Source: Ancylobacter tetraedralis | GTDB lineage: Bacteria; Pseudomonadota; Alphaproteobacteria; Rhizobiales; Xanthobacteraceae | NCBI RefSeq assembly: GCF_014195655.1 | Contig: NZ_JACICD010000004.1 | Coordinates: forward strand, 372,001 to 436,000 | Direction of reading: 5' to 3' | DNA: 64,000 bases | Part shown: in pieces, positions 35,629 through 44,434 of the stretch | Position numbering within the stretch: the stretch's first letter is position 1 | Layout of the letters: the number at the start of each line of letters is the position of its first letter | Translations under genes and position numbers: made by a program | Notes under the pieces: generated by a model | What the model saw: the letters and a program-made list of their open reading frames with translations, nothing else | Told to the model about the DNA's origin: nothing | Database searches by the model: none

Positions 35629-36869
35629 ACGAGAAGCTCACGGACGCGATCATCCGAGCCGCCGAACCTGCCGCAAAGCCCTACAAGCTTGCGGACGCCG
35701 GCGGCCTCTACCTCTTCATTTCGCCGAGCGGGACGAAGATCTGGCGAATCAAGTATCGCTTCCTGGGAAAGGAGCGCGCCCTCTCCCTCGGTCACTATCC
35801 CAAAGTGAGCCTTGCCGCGGCACGCCGCGAGCGCGACGCCGCCAAGAAGGCACTGAAGGCCAAGAAGGACCCGAAATTTCTCTGGCAGCAGCGGCAGCAG
35901 GATCCTGTCGATCGTTCGTTCGAGGTGTTGGCCAGAGAGTGGCACAAGGTGAACAAGCGAGCCTGGTCCGAGCGCCATGCCGCCGATGTGATCGAGAGCC
36001 TCGAGCGCGGCGTCTTCCCCTATGTCGGCCTGGCGTCGATTGAAGACATCAAAGCCCGCGACGTGCTGGCGCTCCTTCGGCGGATTGAGAAGCGGCCGGC
36101 CGTTGAGACCGCCCGGCGTGTCCGCCAGAGGATCGCGGCCGTCTTCGACTTCGCTGCAGGCATGGATCTGGTGGAGAACAACCCGGCATTGGTGGTCATC
36201 AAGGCCATGGCGCCGAAGGTTCGCCGCCGGCAGCCGGCCATAGTGACGATCGAAGAGGCGCGGGAGCTCCTAGAGCAGGCCGAAGCCCAAAGGGCGCATC
36301 CCATCACCAAGCTCGCGCATCGCTTCCTTGCGCTCACCGTCGTGCGCCCTGGCGTAATCACCGGCGCGCTTTGGTCCGAATTCGAGCGAATAGACCCAAC
36401 GGCGCCGATTTGGCGCATTCCGGCTTCGCGCATGAAGCTTCGCGTCCAGCACAAGGGCGATGTGGCGCGCGATCATCTCGTTCCGCTGTCAGAGCAGGCG
36501 ATGGAGCTACTCGCCGTCTTACGTGGCCTCAGCGGCCGGTCGCCGTATCTCTTCCCGCACGTGCACCTGCATCATGAGCAAATGTCCGAGAACGCAATTG
36601 GCTACTTGCTCAATCGTGCCGGCTATCACCGCCGGCACGTACCGCACGGCTGGCGCGCGACGTTCTCGACGATCATGAACGAGCGTCATCCCGCCGACCG
36701 GCAGGTGATCGAAGCCATCCTGGCGCATGTACCTGAAAACAAGGTCGCCGCGGCCTATAATCGCGCGCTCTATCTCGACCGGCGTCGGGAGCTTCTGCAG
36801 GAATGGGCGGATCTCCTGCTGGACGGGCAGGCGACGCTGTCGGCCATCATCGCGGGCCCGAAGCGCTGA
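35625..36869 (+). CDS. P4-type tyrosine integrase 2, overlapping the first
   Basis: 414 residues with the same architecture: DUF4102-like N-terminus (YKLADAGGLYLFISPSGTKIW), core-binding domain, and a catalytic domain with Arg (VVRPGVI), Lys (RMKLR), His-Arg (HGWRA), His (ILAHVPEN) and Tyr (AYNRALY) all intact. It is divergent in sequence from integrase 1, so it is not a recent duplicate. The 4-base overlap implies coupled translation, which suggests the two recombinases act together. A leftover from a second element is the alternative, though the tight overlap argues against it. Confidence 0.93.
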   Translation: MNEKLTDAIIRAAEPAAKPYKLADAGGLYLFISPSGTKIWRIKYRFLGKERALSLGHYPKVSLAAARRERDAAKKALKAKKDPKFLWQQRQQDPVDRSFEVLAREWHKVNKRAWSERHAADVIESLERGVFPYVGLASIEDIKARDVLALLRRIEKRPAVETARRVRQRIAAVFDFAAGMDLVENNPALVVIKAMAPKVRRRQPAIVTIEEARELLEQAEAQRAHPITKLAHRFLALTVVRPGVITGALWSEFERIDPTAPIWRIPASRMKLRVQHKGDVARDHLVPLSEQAMELLAVLRGLSGRSPYLFPHVHLHHEQMSENAIGYLLNRAGYHRRHVPHGWRATFSTIMNERHPADRQVIEAILAHVPENKVAAAYNRALYLDRRRELLQEWADLLLDGQATLSAIIAGPKR

Positions 36870-36892
36870 ACGTCCCCCGCGCGCATGTTCGC

Positions 36893-37264
36893 TCATTGCG
36901 CTCTGCGGGCGCGGCGCTCTACGGCCCGCGCCCGCTTCTCCGCCATCTTCCAACGGTCAATACGCGGACCATTGGCCAGGCGTTCCGGGTTTCGCTTCCT
37001 CTTGGGTGCCGGCAGGAGCCATACCGCCGTGACGTGGGTGGGAGTGGTGACAACCTCACCGCGCCGGCGGAGGTAGTGAATCAGGTCATAGACGCGACGC
37101 CCGCCGAAGCCGTCCCCGGCGATCTTGCGGCTCGCGCGCAACCTGGCGCGCAGTTCCTCGCGCTCGATCACCTGCTCTTCACGCAGCATCTTCCGGATTT
37201 TCCCGAGGAGGGTTCGCGCATTCGCCGTGGCGCTGGGCGCGCACGTCTCATCCTGTTCAAGCAT
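36893..37264 (-). CDS. Small basic protein of the integrated element
   Basis: 123 residues from ATG 37264 (GAGGGAC ribosome site five bases upstream). The C-terminal half is strongly basic (KRKRN, KRARAVERRARRAQ), and the middle (EREELRARLRA, RVYDLIHYLRRRGEVVTTP) resembles a small winged-helix DNA-binding fold. It converges on the integrase genes. A role as regulator or excision factor is possible; no family is recognised. Confidence 0.6.
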   Translation of the reverse strand: MLEQDETCAPSATANARTLLGKIRKMLREEQVIEREELRARLRASRKIAGDGFGGRRVYDLIHYLRRRGEVVTTPTHVTAVWLLPAPKRKRNPERLANGPRIDRWKMAEKRARAVERRARRAQ

Positions 37265-37465
37265 CGAAGTCCCTCGCCAGATAGGAGCGTCGATCAGCAC
37301 CAGAAGCGGTCGATTTCGTAATCAGATCACGCTGCAGAATCTGCATGCCGCAGGCATCAACTGCAATGCATTCCTCCCGCCCGCATCAATGCTGGGCGAC
37401 GGCGAGATGGTCGAGCGTGGGCCGGGGGTGAGGCTTTCGAAAGAAGGTTAAGCCATGGGGCGGCG

Positions 37466-40400
37466 ATGGCGATCGATAAGGCGATGCAAGCCAAAGCTAT
37501 CCGGGTTAGACAGTCGTCTATGCGCTTCCTCGCCAACGGACCGTCGATCCCAGATGATCTTTTGATCGCGCGCGACGCGGGTGATGTCATCTTCTTCTGC
37601 GGAGCAGGCGTTTCCCGCCACCGCGCGGGCTTGCCCGACTTTCTCAAGCTGGGTGGCGACGTCATCGATCTCCTTGGAGCCGGCCGGAAAAGCCTCGCCC
37701 GCAAGCTGTTCCATCGGATCAAGGAGATCGACCCGATCAATGGCGTCGGCGGGCTCATTGCCACCGATCGTATCTTTAGCCTCCTCGAACGTGAGTTCGA
37801 GCAGCGTGATGTCCGGAACGCCGTCGCGCGCGCCATCAAGCCCGTCGGCGCTCCCGACCTCAGCGCCCACCGGACCTTGATCGACCTGTGTCGCGGTCGC
37901 GACGGCACGGTTCGCCTGGTCACCACCAATTTCGATCTGCTGTTCGAAGCGGCAGCCCCTGATCTGGCCTGCTTTGGACCGCCGGTCCTGCCCGATCCCC
38001 GCAGCACCGGCTTCGGCGGGATTGTGCATCTTCATGGGCGTGTGGATTCCGATTATTCCGGACCGGGCGACGACGAGTTCATCGTGTCCAGCGCCGACTT
38101 CGGTCGCGCCTACCTGTCCGATGGCTGGGCGACCCGCTTCATGCAGTCGCTGCTTGCCCGTTTCCAGATCGTCTTTATCGGCTACGGCGCCGACGATCCA
38201 CCCGTCCAGTATCTGCTCGAAGCGCTCAATCTCCACGCCGGAAATCGCAGCCGGTTGTTCGCCTTCCAGCCGGGCAGCGACGCCGACGACGCCGCACTTT
38301 GGGAGCATCGCGGTGTGCGAGCGATCCCGTTCGACAACAGTCGGGGCTATGATCCCCTGTGGGATAGTCTTGCCATCTGGGCCGAGCGCGCGCGCGATGT
38401 CGATGGCTGGTATGCCAAGCTCCTCGAGACTGCTTCCGCAGGACCCACAGCGTTGGACCCGCATGTGCGCGGCCAGATCGCCCATGTGCTCTCCACCCGA
38501 GAGGGTGCCCGACGTGTCAGCATCGCCGGCGCACCGCTGCCGGCATCATGGCTGCTCGCGCTCGACCCGCGCCAGCGCTTCGACAAACCAGGCCCGATCG
38601 ATCCCTACGGCGAATCCAGCGAGCGGATCGATCCCTATGAAAGCCTGTCGCTCGACTTCGACATCCCGCCAATGCCGGTCGACGAGGACGATGCCACTAG
38701 AGACCGCAAGGTGCCCGAAGGCTCATGGAGCGCCTTCGCGCCAACCCGATTCGATCAGGAGGATAGGCAGGAAGCGAGCTTCGGCGACTTCTGCGGTGAC
38801 CGAGCGAACCTTACCGGCCCGCTCAGCGCGCGCCTAGGCCACCTAGGCGTCTGGTTCAACCGCGTCGCTCATCAGCCAGTCGCTCTGTGGTGGGCGGCGG
38901 CTCGCGGCCCCCTTCATCCGCGTATCGTCGAGATGATCGAAGGCTGGCTTCTCCAGCACCCGGATCTCTGGGCCGACGACATCCGTCGCGGTTGGAGCCT
39001 CCTGATCGCGAGTTGGTCCGATCGTGGGGCGAGTCCCGACCAGGGCTATTTCGAACTAAATCAGCGGATCGCACGCGAAGGCTGGTCGGAAGCGCGCGTT
39101 CGCGACTATGCCGCCCTGTTCCGGCCCCAGCTGACGGTCGACAGGATGTTCGGCGCGCCGCACCCGCTGTCCTGGACCGACGGCGACCGCCCTAACCCGC
39201 TGATCTCCTACCGTATTGACTATCCGCATCCCTACGAGCTGCTGCCCATTCCTGACGAGCAACTCGCTTATGCGGTCACGCGCTTTCGCGAGAATCTCGA
39301 CCTCGCCCGATCACTTGAAGCCGAGATCTCCGGAAACGACCATGTCTACATGGAAACGACGAGGCCAGACGATGGCGCGCCTTCGATCGACTATGATAGC
39401 TACGGGCTCACCGGTCCGATTGCGTTGTTCCTGCAACTGATGGACCGGCTCGTCGAGGTGGCGCCTGAACGCGCGCGCGGCGAGATCGCCCAGTGGCCGG
39501 CAAGCGACAACTATATTTTCGGACGCCTGCGCATTTGGGCCGCGAGCAAGCCGATCATCCCACCGGGACAGGCTGCCGACATCCTGCTCGGCTTCCCCGA
39601 TGATATATTCTGGGATTCCGTGCATCAGCGTGACATTCTCTACGCTATCCGCGACCGTTGGCCCGACTTCTCGCCCGAGGATCGAACTCGATTCGAGCAG
39701 CGTATCCTCACCACTACCTACCCTTGGTCGGACAGTATTCGCGGCGGGAGGGCACGCGCGGAGGCGCATTATCGGCTCGATCGCCTGCATTGGCTGTCCC
39801 ACCACGGCCTGTCCTTCTCGTTCGACGTCGAGGCGGAAATGGCGGTACTTCGCCTGATCGCAGAAGAGTGGTCGGAGCGCTCTGGGGAGGAAGCCGCGGA
39901 GTCGCAGGCTCCGGTCGTTCGCAGTGTCGACACCGACGCCGATCCGAGCGTTCTCGACCAAGTGCCGATCGGCGAGATCCTCGATCGCTCCCGGCGGGCG
40001 GGTCGATCTGACTTCTTCGAATATGTCGAGCGTCGACCATTCATTGGCCTCGCTGAAGAAAAGCCTGCCCGTGCGCTCGCGGCCCTCACCGATGCCGCGC
40101 GCAGGGGCGACATCCCGCCCTCTTTCTGGTCGGCGTTCCTCAACGCCGAAAGGCGCAAGACCGATCCCGCGCGTCTCGCACGGGCGATCGGTGGTCGCCT
40201 CGTATCTTTGCCGCCCCCCGCGCTCAGCACCATCGCCTACCCGGCGGCCGAATGGCTGTATGGCTTGGGTGAGCGCCTTTTCAGCGAGCTCGTAACTGTG
40301 CTGGATCGGCTGTGGGACCCGCTGATGGCCGCGCTGCCTTTGCGCGACGACAACCGCAAGCACCGCGTCGATAGCAGCTGGGCGAATGACGCGTTGAATG

Positions 40401-41317
40401 CGCCCGTCGGCAAGCTCGCCAGCCTGCTCATGAAGGACCCGTCGATCAAGGATCGCGAGCCGGGCGAGGGCTTCCGCGAAGACTGGACGCGCCGTCACGA
40501 GCAACTGCTTGCGCTGCCAGGCGACATGCGGCGCCACGCGCTCGTGATGCTGGGTTTCCAAATCAACTGGCTGTTCGCCATCGCCCCGTATTGGACCACG
40601 ACAAACCTACTGACCGTGGTGGATGAACAAGGCGACGATGGCGACGCGTTGTGGGACGGCATCCTCTGGGCAGCGCGGGCACCGAGCCGGGCGCTGTACC
40701 AGCACCTGAAGCCGGGACTTCTCGCGCGAGCCATGTCGCCCACGCGCCGCCGCGCCGAAGGCAATGTCATAGGCGGCTTCCTGCTGATCGGCTGGGGCGG
40801 GGATCCCGAGAGCGATTCGCCCGAGCAGTTCATCACGAGCATCGAGCTTCGCGAGATACTCGTCGAGAGCGACGACGATCTACGCGGGCAGATTCTTTGG
40901 CATCTGGAGCATTGGTTGGCGGATGCTAAAGCCAGGTGGCGCGCGCGCCTGATGCCATTCCTCACAGACGTCTGGCCGAACCACCGGTCGGTGCGGACCC
41001 CAGAAATGTCGACCCGCCTGATCAACCTCGCCTTGGCGAGCGGCGACCTGTTCCCTCAGGTTGTGCATGTAGTCCTGCCGCGGCTGGTGCCGGTCCGGGG
41101 CGGAATGCTGCGCGGTTCCAAGCTGCGCTCGGAGGCCGAAAATCATCCGGCGCTGATCTATCCCTCCGCCATGCTCAACCTTCTCTGGGCGATCCTCGCC
41201 GAGGATACGACGCTCTGGCCGTACAAAATCGAGGAAATTATCGATGTCCTCGCCGAGGCGCCCGAAACCAGAGCCGATCCCCGCCTGTCAGAACTGCGGC
41301 GCCGACGCGCCGGCTGA
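37466..41317 (+). CDS. Large SIR2-domain protein, probable anti-phage NADase (DSR1-like)
   Basis: 1283 residues. The N-terminal SIR2 domain (about 30-290) shows the NAD-binding FFCGAGVSR and GLPDF (about 43-58), TTNFD (about 152) and HLHGRV (about 188), and ends with the FIGYGADDP motif. These include the Asn and His used for NAD hydrolysis by defence sirtuins. The remaining 1000 residues have no recognisable domain and look helical, as in stand-alone DSR1/DSR2-type proteins, which deplete NAD when they sense a phage protein. It lies at the prophage end between integrases and lysis genes, a usual place for accessory defence cargo. Start uncertain (ATG 37484 possible). Assignment to a specific DSR group needs alignment. 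Confidence 0.85.
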   Translation: MAIDKAMQAKAIRVRQSSMRFLANGPSIPDDLLIARDAGDVIFFCGAGVSRHRAGLPDFLKLGGDVIDLLGAGRKSLARKLFHRIKEIDPINGVGGLIATDRIFSLLEREFEQRDVRNAVARAIKPVGAPDLSAHRTLIDLCRGRDGTVRLVTTNFDLLFEAAAPDLACFGPPVLPDPRSTGFGGIVHLHGRVDSDYSGPGDDEFIVSSADFGRAYLSDGWATRFMQSLLARFQIVFIGYGADDPPVQYLLEALNLHAGNRSRLFAFQPGSDADDAALWEHRGVRAIPFDNSRGYDPLWDSLAIWAERARDVDGWYAKLLETASAGPTALDPHVRGQIAHVLSTREGARRVSIAGAPLPASWLLALDPRQRFDKPGPIDPYGESSERIDPYESLSLDFDIPPMPVDEDDATRDRKVPEGSWSAFAPTRFDQEDRQEASFGDFCGDRANLTGPLSARLGHLGVWFNRVAHQPVALWWAAARGPLHPRIVEMIEGWLLQHPDLWADDIRRGWSLLIASWSDRGASPDQGYFELNQRIAREGWSEARVRDYAALFRPQLTVDRMFGAPHPLSWTDGDRPNPLISYRIDYPHPYELLPIPDEQLAYAVTRFRENLDLARSLEAEISGNDHVYMETTRPDDGAPSIDYDSYGLTGPIALFLQLMDRLVEVAPERARGEIAQWPASDNYIFGRLRIWAASKPIIPPGQAADILLGFPDDIFWDSVHQRDILYAIRDRWPDFSPEDRTRFEQRILTTTYPWSDSIRGGRARAEAHYRLDRLHWLSHHGLSFSFDVEAEMAVLRLIAEEWSERSGEEAAESQAPVVRSVDTDADPSVLDQVPIGEILDRSRRAGRSDFFEYVERRPFIGLAEEKPARALAALTDAARRGDIPPSFWSAFLNAERRKTDPARLARAIGGRLVSLPPPALSTIAYPAAEWLYGLGERLFSELVTVLDRLWDPLMAALPLRDDNRKHRVDSSWANDALNAPVGKLASLLMKDPSIKDREPGEGFREDWTRRHEQLLALPGDMRRHALVMLGFQINWLFAIAPYWTTTNLLTVVDEQGDDGDALWDGILWAARAPSRALYQHLKPGLLARAMSPTRRRAEGNVIGGFLLIGWGGDPESDSPEQFITSIELREILVESDDDLRGQILWHLEHWLADAKARWRARLMPFLTDVWPNHRSVRTPEMSTRLINLALASGDLFPQVVHVVLPRLVPVRGGMLRGSKLRSEAENHPALIYPSAMLNLLWAILAEDTTLWPYKIEEIIDVLAEAPETRADPRLSELRRRRAG

Positions 41318-41408
41318 GCGAGATCGAGATGATGAAGGGCGCGGGCATCCCACTTCATGCTCTATGCATCGAAGGGGGGGAAGTGTCGCTTGGTTCGCTG
41401 AACCATGA

Positions 41409-41633
41409 TCAGCCCTCCAGCGCTCGAAGCCGGCGGCTTGGCCGGCCGCGCACATAGCCCCACGAGGCCTCCTGGCGGGACATCTCCAGCGCGATCTCGA
41501 GATACTGCTGGCCGACGAGCAGGGCCTTGATCGTCGCCCTGAGGTCGCCGTCGCAGGCCTCGATCGCCTCGTCAATGTCGGCCTCGGAAACGGCAATAGT
41601 CTCCCGTTCGGCGGGCGGCTGCTCGCTCGTCAT
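41409..41633 (-). CDS. Small phage-associated protein
   Basis: 74 residues from ATG 41633, chosen because AGGAG lies eight bases upstream (the frame continues open to 41687). Acidic first half (VSEADIDEAIEACDGDL) and a helical second half (TIKALLVGQQYLEIALEMSRQEAS) ending in basic residues. Compact helical proteins of this kind are common next to prophage integrases in this order; function unknown. It converges with the SIR2 gene. Confidence 0.65.
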   Translation of the reverse strand: MTSEQPPAERETIAVSEADIDEAIEACDGDLRATIKALLVGQQYLEIALEMSRQEASWGYVRGRPSRRLRALEG

Positions 41634-41741
41634 GGTCGGCTCTCCTGTTGATAGGAGATAGATTCCATGAGAACGAAAAAAGAACAAGCGGCGAGGCGGC
41701 GGCCAACCGGGTGGGCATCGCCGCGCCCCAAGCCCGGAACG

Positions 41742-41780
41742 AAAAAAGAGCCCCGCCGCCTCCCGAAGGAGGGGCGGGGC
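41742..41780 (-). terminator. Intrinsic terminator of the lysis operon
   Basis: On the minus strand a GC-rich hairpin with stem GCCCCGCC-CCTCC / GGAGG-(C)-GGCGGGGC and TTCG loop is followed by CTCTTTTTTCG. It lies about 65 bases after the last lysis-cassette gene (stop 41844) and would end late transcription. Confidence 0.85.
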
Positions 41781-41843
41781 AGGTGTCCCAGAGAGGATGT
41801 AGCGGGGCTGTCGCCCCTCCCACGTGGTCGTCGGGGACGTGGT

Positions 41844-42242
41844 TCAGGCTTTGCTGAAAATGCTGCGGATGAAGGCCCAGATCTCGGCCGAATAGGTGCT
41901 AACAAACCAATAGGCACCGCCGAAAACGATCGAGATGCTCGACCCGCCCAGCGCGACAATGGCGCCAAGCCGGTTCTGGAACAGCGAGAATCCGGTGATC
42001 AGCGTGGTATGATCCTTTAGCGTCGCGCCGTGCTGCTCGACTGCGGCGGCCACCGGCTGGATGGCGTGGTTGATCTCGGTAATATCCTCCTTGAGGCCGC
42101 TGATCTCGACACGTACCTCCCGGCGGAAATCCGCGCCGGTCTGGCGCTCGATAGTCTGATCATCCTTGAGATTCTGCACGTCGGCGCGCAGGGCGCCGAG
42201 GGTCTCCATGATCTTGAGGAGCATGGGGTCGCTATCGCTCAC
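41844..42242 (-). CDS. Small coiled-coil protein with C-terminal membrane helix, lysis region
   Basis: 132 residues from GTG 42242 (ATG 42224 is an alternative; neither has a strong ribosome site). An N-terminal coiled coil (about 10-85) rich in D, E, K and V is followed by one membrane segment (about 95-118, LGAIVALGGSSISIVFGGAYWF). It overlaps the outer spanin gene by 11 bases. Similar small proteins at the end of phage lysis cassettes are annotated as holin-like or of unknown function; I cannot decide. Confidence 0.7.
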   Translation of the reverse strand: MSDSDPMLLKIMETLGALRADVQNLKDDQTIERQTGADFRREVRVEISGLKEDITEINHAIQPVAAAVEQHGATLKDHTTLITGFSLFQNRLGAIVALGGSSISIVFGGAYWFVSTYSAEIWAFIRSIFSKA

Positions 42243-42561
42243 GGGCGCCCCCGCGGATCTGCTCCAGCACCGCGCGCTCGGTGCGCACGAACTCCTGCAG
42301 CCCGTCCAGCCGCGCCCGGCACACGGCGAGTTCGCGCCGGTCATGGCCGGCAATGGCCGCCTGTTTCGAGACGGAGCCTACGGCTTCCGCGTAGCCCGGT
42401 GCCGGGCCCTCCGCCGGCTGCATCAACTCGACCGGAACCGTCGCCGGACGGCCGGGATCAGCGTATCGCGTCGAGGCCGCGCAGGACGGCAGGAGGAAGG
42501 CCGCGATACACATCCCGGCAATTGTCAGGCACCGGCTTGTCGTCCTCGGTGCGCGCGGCAT
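42232..42561 (-). CDS. Outer-membrane spanin lipoprotein (Rz1-like), nested start
   Basis: 109 residues from ATG 42561. A lipoprotein signal (MCIAAFLLPSC, lipobox LLPSC) is followed by a proline-rich stretch and a helical domain (AVCRARLDGLQEFVRTERAVLEQI). The gene begins inside the 3' part of the upstream spanin gene in another frame, overlapping by 104 bases, the classic arrangement of Rz/Rz1 pairs. It would fuse inner and outer membranes at the last step of host lysis. Confidence 0.8.
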   Translation of the reverse strand: MPRAPRTTSRCLTIAGMCIAAFLLPSCAASTRYADPGRPATVPVELMQPAEGPAPGYAEAVGSVSKQAAIAGHDRRELAVCRARLDGLQEFVRTERAVLEQIRGGARER

Positions 42562-42934
42562 CGATGATCTCCTTGGCGAGGGATGCCGGCAGGGCGGCGA
42601 TAGTGTCGGTGACGCGGCTGGCGATCTGGTCGCCCACGGACTGGATGGCCGAAAGGGCCGCATCCTCGCGCGCCAGCGTGATCGCCTGCTGCTGCGTCCA
42701 GACCGCGCGCTCGGCGGCGACGCCAGCGAGGTAGCGACTTTCGCCCCAAGCCTGTGCGGCGAGGTAGGCGGCGCCGATCAGGCAGCCGACGCCGGCGATC
42801 TGCGCGAGGCCGGACGCCCGGGAGCCCGGCAACACCGCATAGATCAGCAGCGCCCAGCCGAGGATAGCGAGCCCGCCGGCGCTGAGCGCCGGGAGCGCGA
42901 AAGGGATCCATTCCGAAATGGTGCCGAGATTCAT
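42458..42934 (-). CDS. Inner-membrane spanin (Rz-like)
   Basis: 158 residues with N-terminal membrane helices (about 10-32 and 42-62) and a periplasmic helical domain (about 75-125), ending in DNCRDVYRGLPPAVLRGLDAI. Overlap with the lipoprotein gene supports a role as its inner-membrane partner. It differs from typical Rz in having two hydrophobic segments, so it may combine holin-like and spanin features. The start ATG 42934 overlaps the stop of the upstream gene (ATGA). Confidence 0.75.
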   Translation of the reverse strand: MNLGTISEWIPFALPALSAGGLAILGWALLIYAVLPGSRASGLAQIAGVGCLIGAAYLAAQAWGESRYLAGVAAERAVWTQQQAITLAREDAALSAIQSVGDQIASRVTDTIAALPASLAKEIIDAARTEDDKPVPDNCRDVYRGLPPAVLRGLDAIR

Positions 42935-43275
42935 GATGCGTACCCCGGAGGTGGCGTAGGATCGGAACGCGCGGGCTGGGGCGGGGACATGCCGGGGACG
43001 CCGACTGCGGTCGGCGGATAGGCCGTCGGCGCATAGGGCAGTCCGCTGCGCGTCGCCCAGATCGCGGCGACGTCCTGCGCGGTCGCGAAGCCGGAATAGC
43101 CGAGGATCAGCACCGCGATCAGCACCATGTAGCCGAAGGCCATCGTGTCATTCACGCGGGTGTCCGGAGCATCGCGCAACAGATGGAGCTGCCAGCAGCA
43201 GAATGCGATGACGGGGAAGATGGCGAGCCGCCGCCAGCGCCAGCTCGGTTCGCCCGGAGCCGGGCGGCGCCTCAC
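42931..43275 (-). CDS. Two-helix membrane protein of lysis cassette (holin-like)
   Basis: 114 residues from GTG 43275, overlapping the endolysin stop by four bases. A basic N-terminus and two membrane helices (about 15-31, LAIFPVIAFCCWQLHLL; about 44-66, MAFGYMVLIAVLILGYSGF) are followed by a proline-rich tail. Its size, topology and place directly after the endolysin suit a holin that releases or activates the lysin, but no named holin family is recognised. Confidence 0.65.
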   Translation of the reverse strand: MRRRPAPGEPSWRWRRLAIFPVIAFCCWQLHLLRDAPDTRVNDTMAFGYMVLIAVLILGYSGFATAQDVAAIWATRSGLPYAPTAYPPTAVGVPGMSPPQPARSDPTPPPGYAS

Positions 43276-43745
43276 AGCAGCGCCGCCTGGAAGTGCATCC
43301 AGTCGTAGTTCCGCGCCCGGCCAAGCGAGAGCAGGCCCTGCCCCTCGACGATCTGCCAGAACCGCTCATAGTCCGGCTTCGCGAAGACAGCGCGGTCGCG
43401 GCCCCATTTGAGCTGATTGCGCTCGGGGTCGAGATCGACAGCGATGCCCCAGGCATGCATCGACCACGCATTGCTGCCGCGCATCGGCCGGTAGTTGTAG
43501 CAGCCGCCGAACAGGTCGAGGCCGAGCCGCTGGATAGCGTCGATACCGTAGGCGTCAAGCGTCTGCGCGAACACGGCCTGAAACGCAGACGCCACCTTCT
43601 CGTGGCAGCGGAAGCGCCGGATCACCTGGCTCTTGTCCCAGGCGATGCGCATGGGATAGGCGAGATCCACCATGCCGGTGGTGCAGGCGGGGGAACCGGG
43701 CTCGCCATAGAACTGGCGCACGCCGGCCTGAGTGGGCCACGTCAT
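43272..43745 (-). CDS. Phage endolysin, M15-family peptidoglycan peptidase
   Basis: 157 residues from ATG 43745, with GGAG six bases upstream. Zinc ligands fit the M15C pattern: H97 and D104 (SMHAWGIAVDLDP), and H151 in YDWMHFQ close to the C-terminus. The preceding YNYRPMRGS motif is typical. Such L-alanyl-D-glutamate or D-Ala-D-Ala peptidases cut peptidoglycan cross-links during phage lysis. No signal peptide, so it depends on the holin. First gene of the lysis cassette, directly behind the terminator at 43767-43793. Confidence 0.92.
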   Translation of the reverse strand: MTWPTQAGVRQFYGEPGSPACTTGMVDLAYPMRIAWDKSQVIRRFRCHEKVASAFQAVFAQTLDAYGIDAIQRLGLDLFGGCYNYRPMRGSNAWSMHAWGIAVDLDPERNQLKWGRDRAVFAKPDYERFWQIVEGQGLLSLGRARNYDWMHFQAALL

Positions 43746-43766
43746 GAGGATCTCCGGATTCGTGGA

Positions 43767-43793
43767 CAAAAGAAAGCCGCCGAAAACGGCGGC
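43767..43793 (-). terminator. Intrinsic terminator after the AT-rich accessory gene
   Basis: On the minus strand: stem GCCGCCG / CGGCGGC with TTTT loop and a TTTCTTTT tail. It ends transcription of the gene at 43865-44344 before the endolysin, giving that gene the self-contained structure of a phage moron. Lysis genes then need antitermination or a promoter of their own. Confidence 0.85.
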
Positions 43794-43864
43794 GTAATCA
43801 CTTCATTTACATTTATGGAACTTATACTTGATAACTAAAATTCATATCACACCGCATAAAATAG

Positions 43865-44344
43865 TCATGAATGAGAGCTGTCGTTGAATCTAAATTGTAC
43901 GCGCGTTTCACCAAGGTAAATGTCGGAAATTAACTCTAATCCGACATCGAGATAACCTTTTGGATCATCGTTTATAAGCCATTGTCCATGGGGAACCATA
44001 GCGCCGTTGCCCCCTTTTCCGGAGGCTGCCCATGGGATGGATATTCGGCCAAGCGGCGCGCCATCGCGGGCCCTTAAGGTAAGCGGCAGGACACCGTTCC
44101 CAATCCATGCATAATTCGAACCTTCCGCGAAAATATGCCCCCCATAAACGTCAACATGAGTTTTAAACTCTACGTCTTTTACTATTTCTATAATTAATCC
44201 AGATATATATGTTTGTACTCCTCTCCCTCCATCATATATAAAGTCTATATTACCTAATGAAAACTTCAATTTATCTGTCATTCGAATAGGCATTACAATT
44301 TGGTGCTGCGATGTGGCGTCCCATACGACTTGATCGTAACCCAT
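43865..44344 (-). CDS. AT-rich unknown phage accessory gene (moron-like)
   Basis: 159 residues from ATG 44344 (AGGGGACGGAA just upstream). The base composition is strikingly AT-rich against GC-rich neighbours, indicating a different origin. No signal peptide or membrane helix. The sequence is beta-rich with many aromatic and polar residues (GYDQVVWDATSQ, YISGLIIEIVKDVEF, VDVYGGHIFAEGSNYAWIGN, GETRVQFRFND), suggesting a beta-sandwich such as a carbohydrate-binding, fibre-tip or toxin-like protein. No family recognised. It has its own terminator and an AT-rich upstream region with palindromes. Confidence 0.7.
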   Translation of the reverse strand: MGYDQVVWDATSQHQIVMPIRMTDKLKFSLGNIDFIYDGGRGVQTYISGLIIEIVKDVEFKTHVDVYGGHIFAEGSNYAWIGNGVLPLTLRARDGAPLGRISIPWAASGKGGNGAMVPHGQWLINDDPKGYLDVGLELISDIYLGETRVQFRFNDSSHS

Positions 44345-44434
44345 TTCCGTCCCCTGTATGTTTTCAAAAACAAGCAATATATGCTTGAAGTTGTATCTTA
44401 CATCCGGACGGTTTCTCTTCAATCGAAACTGTTT

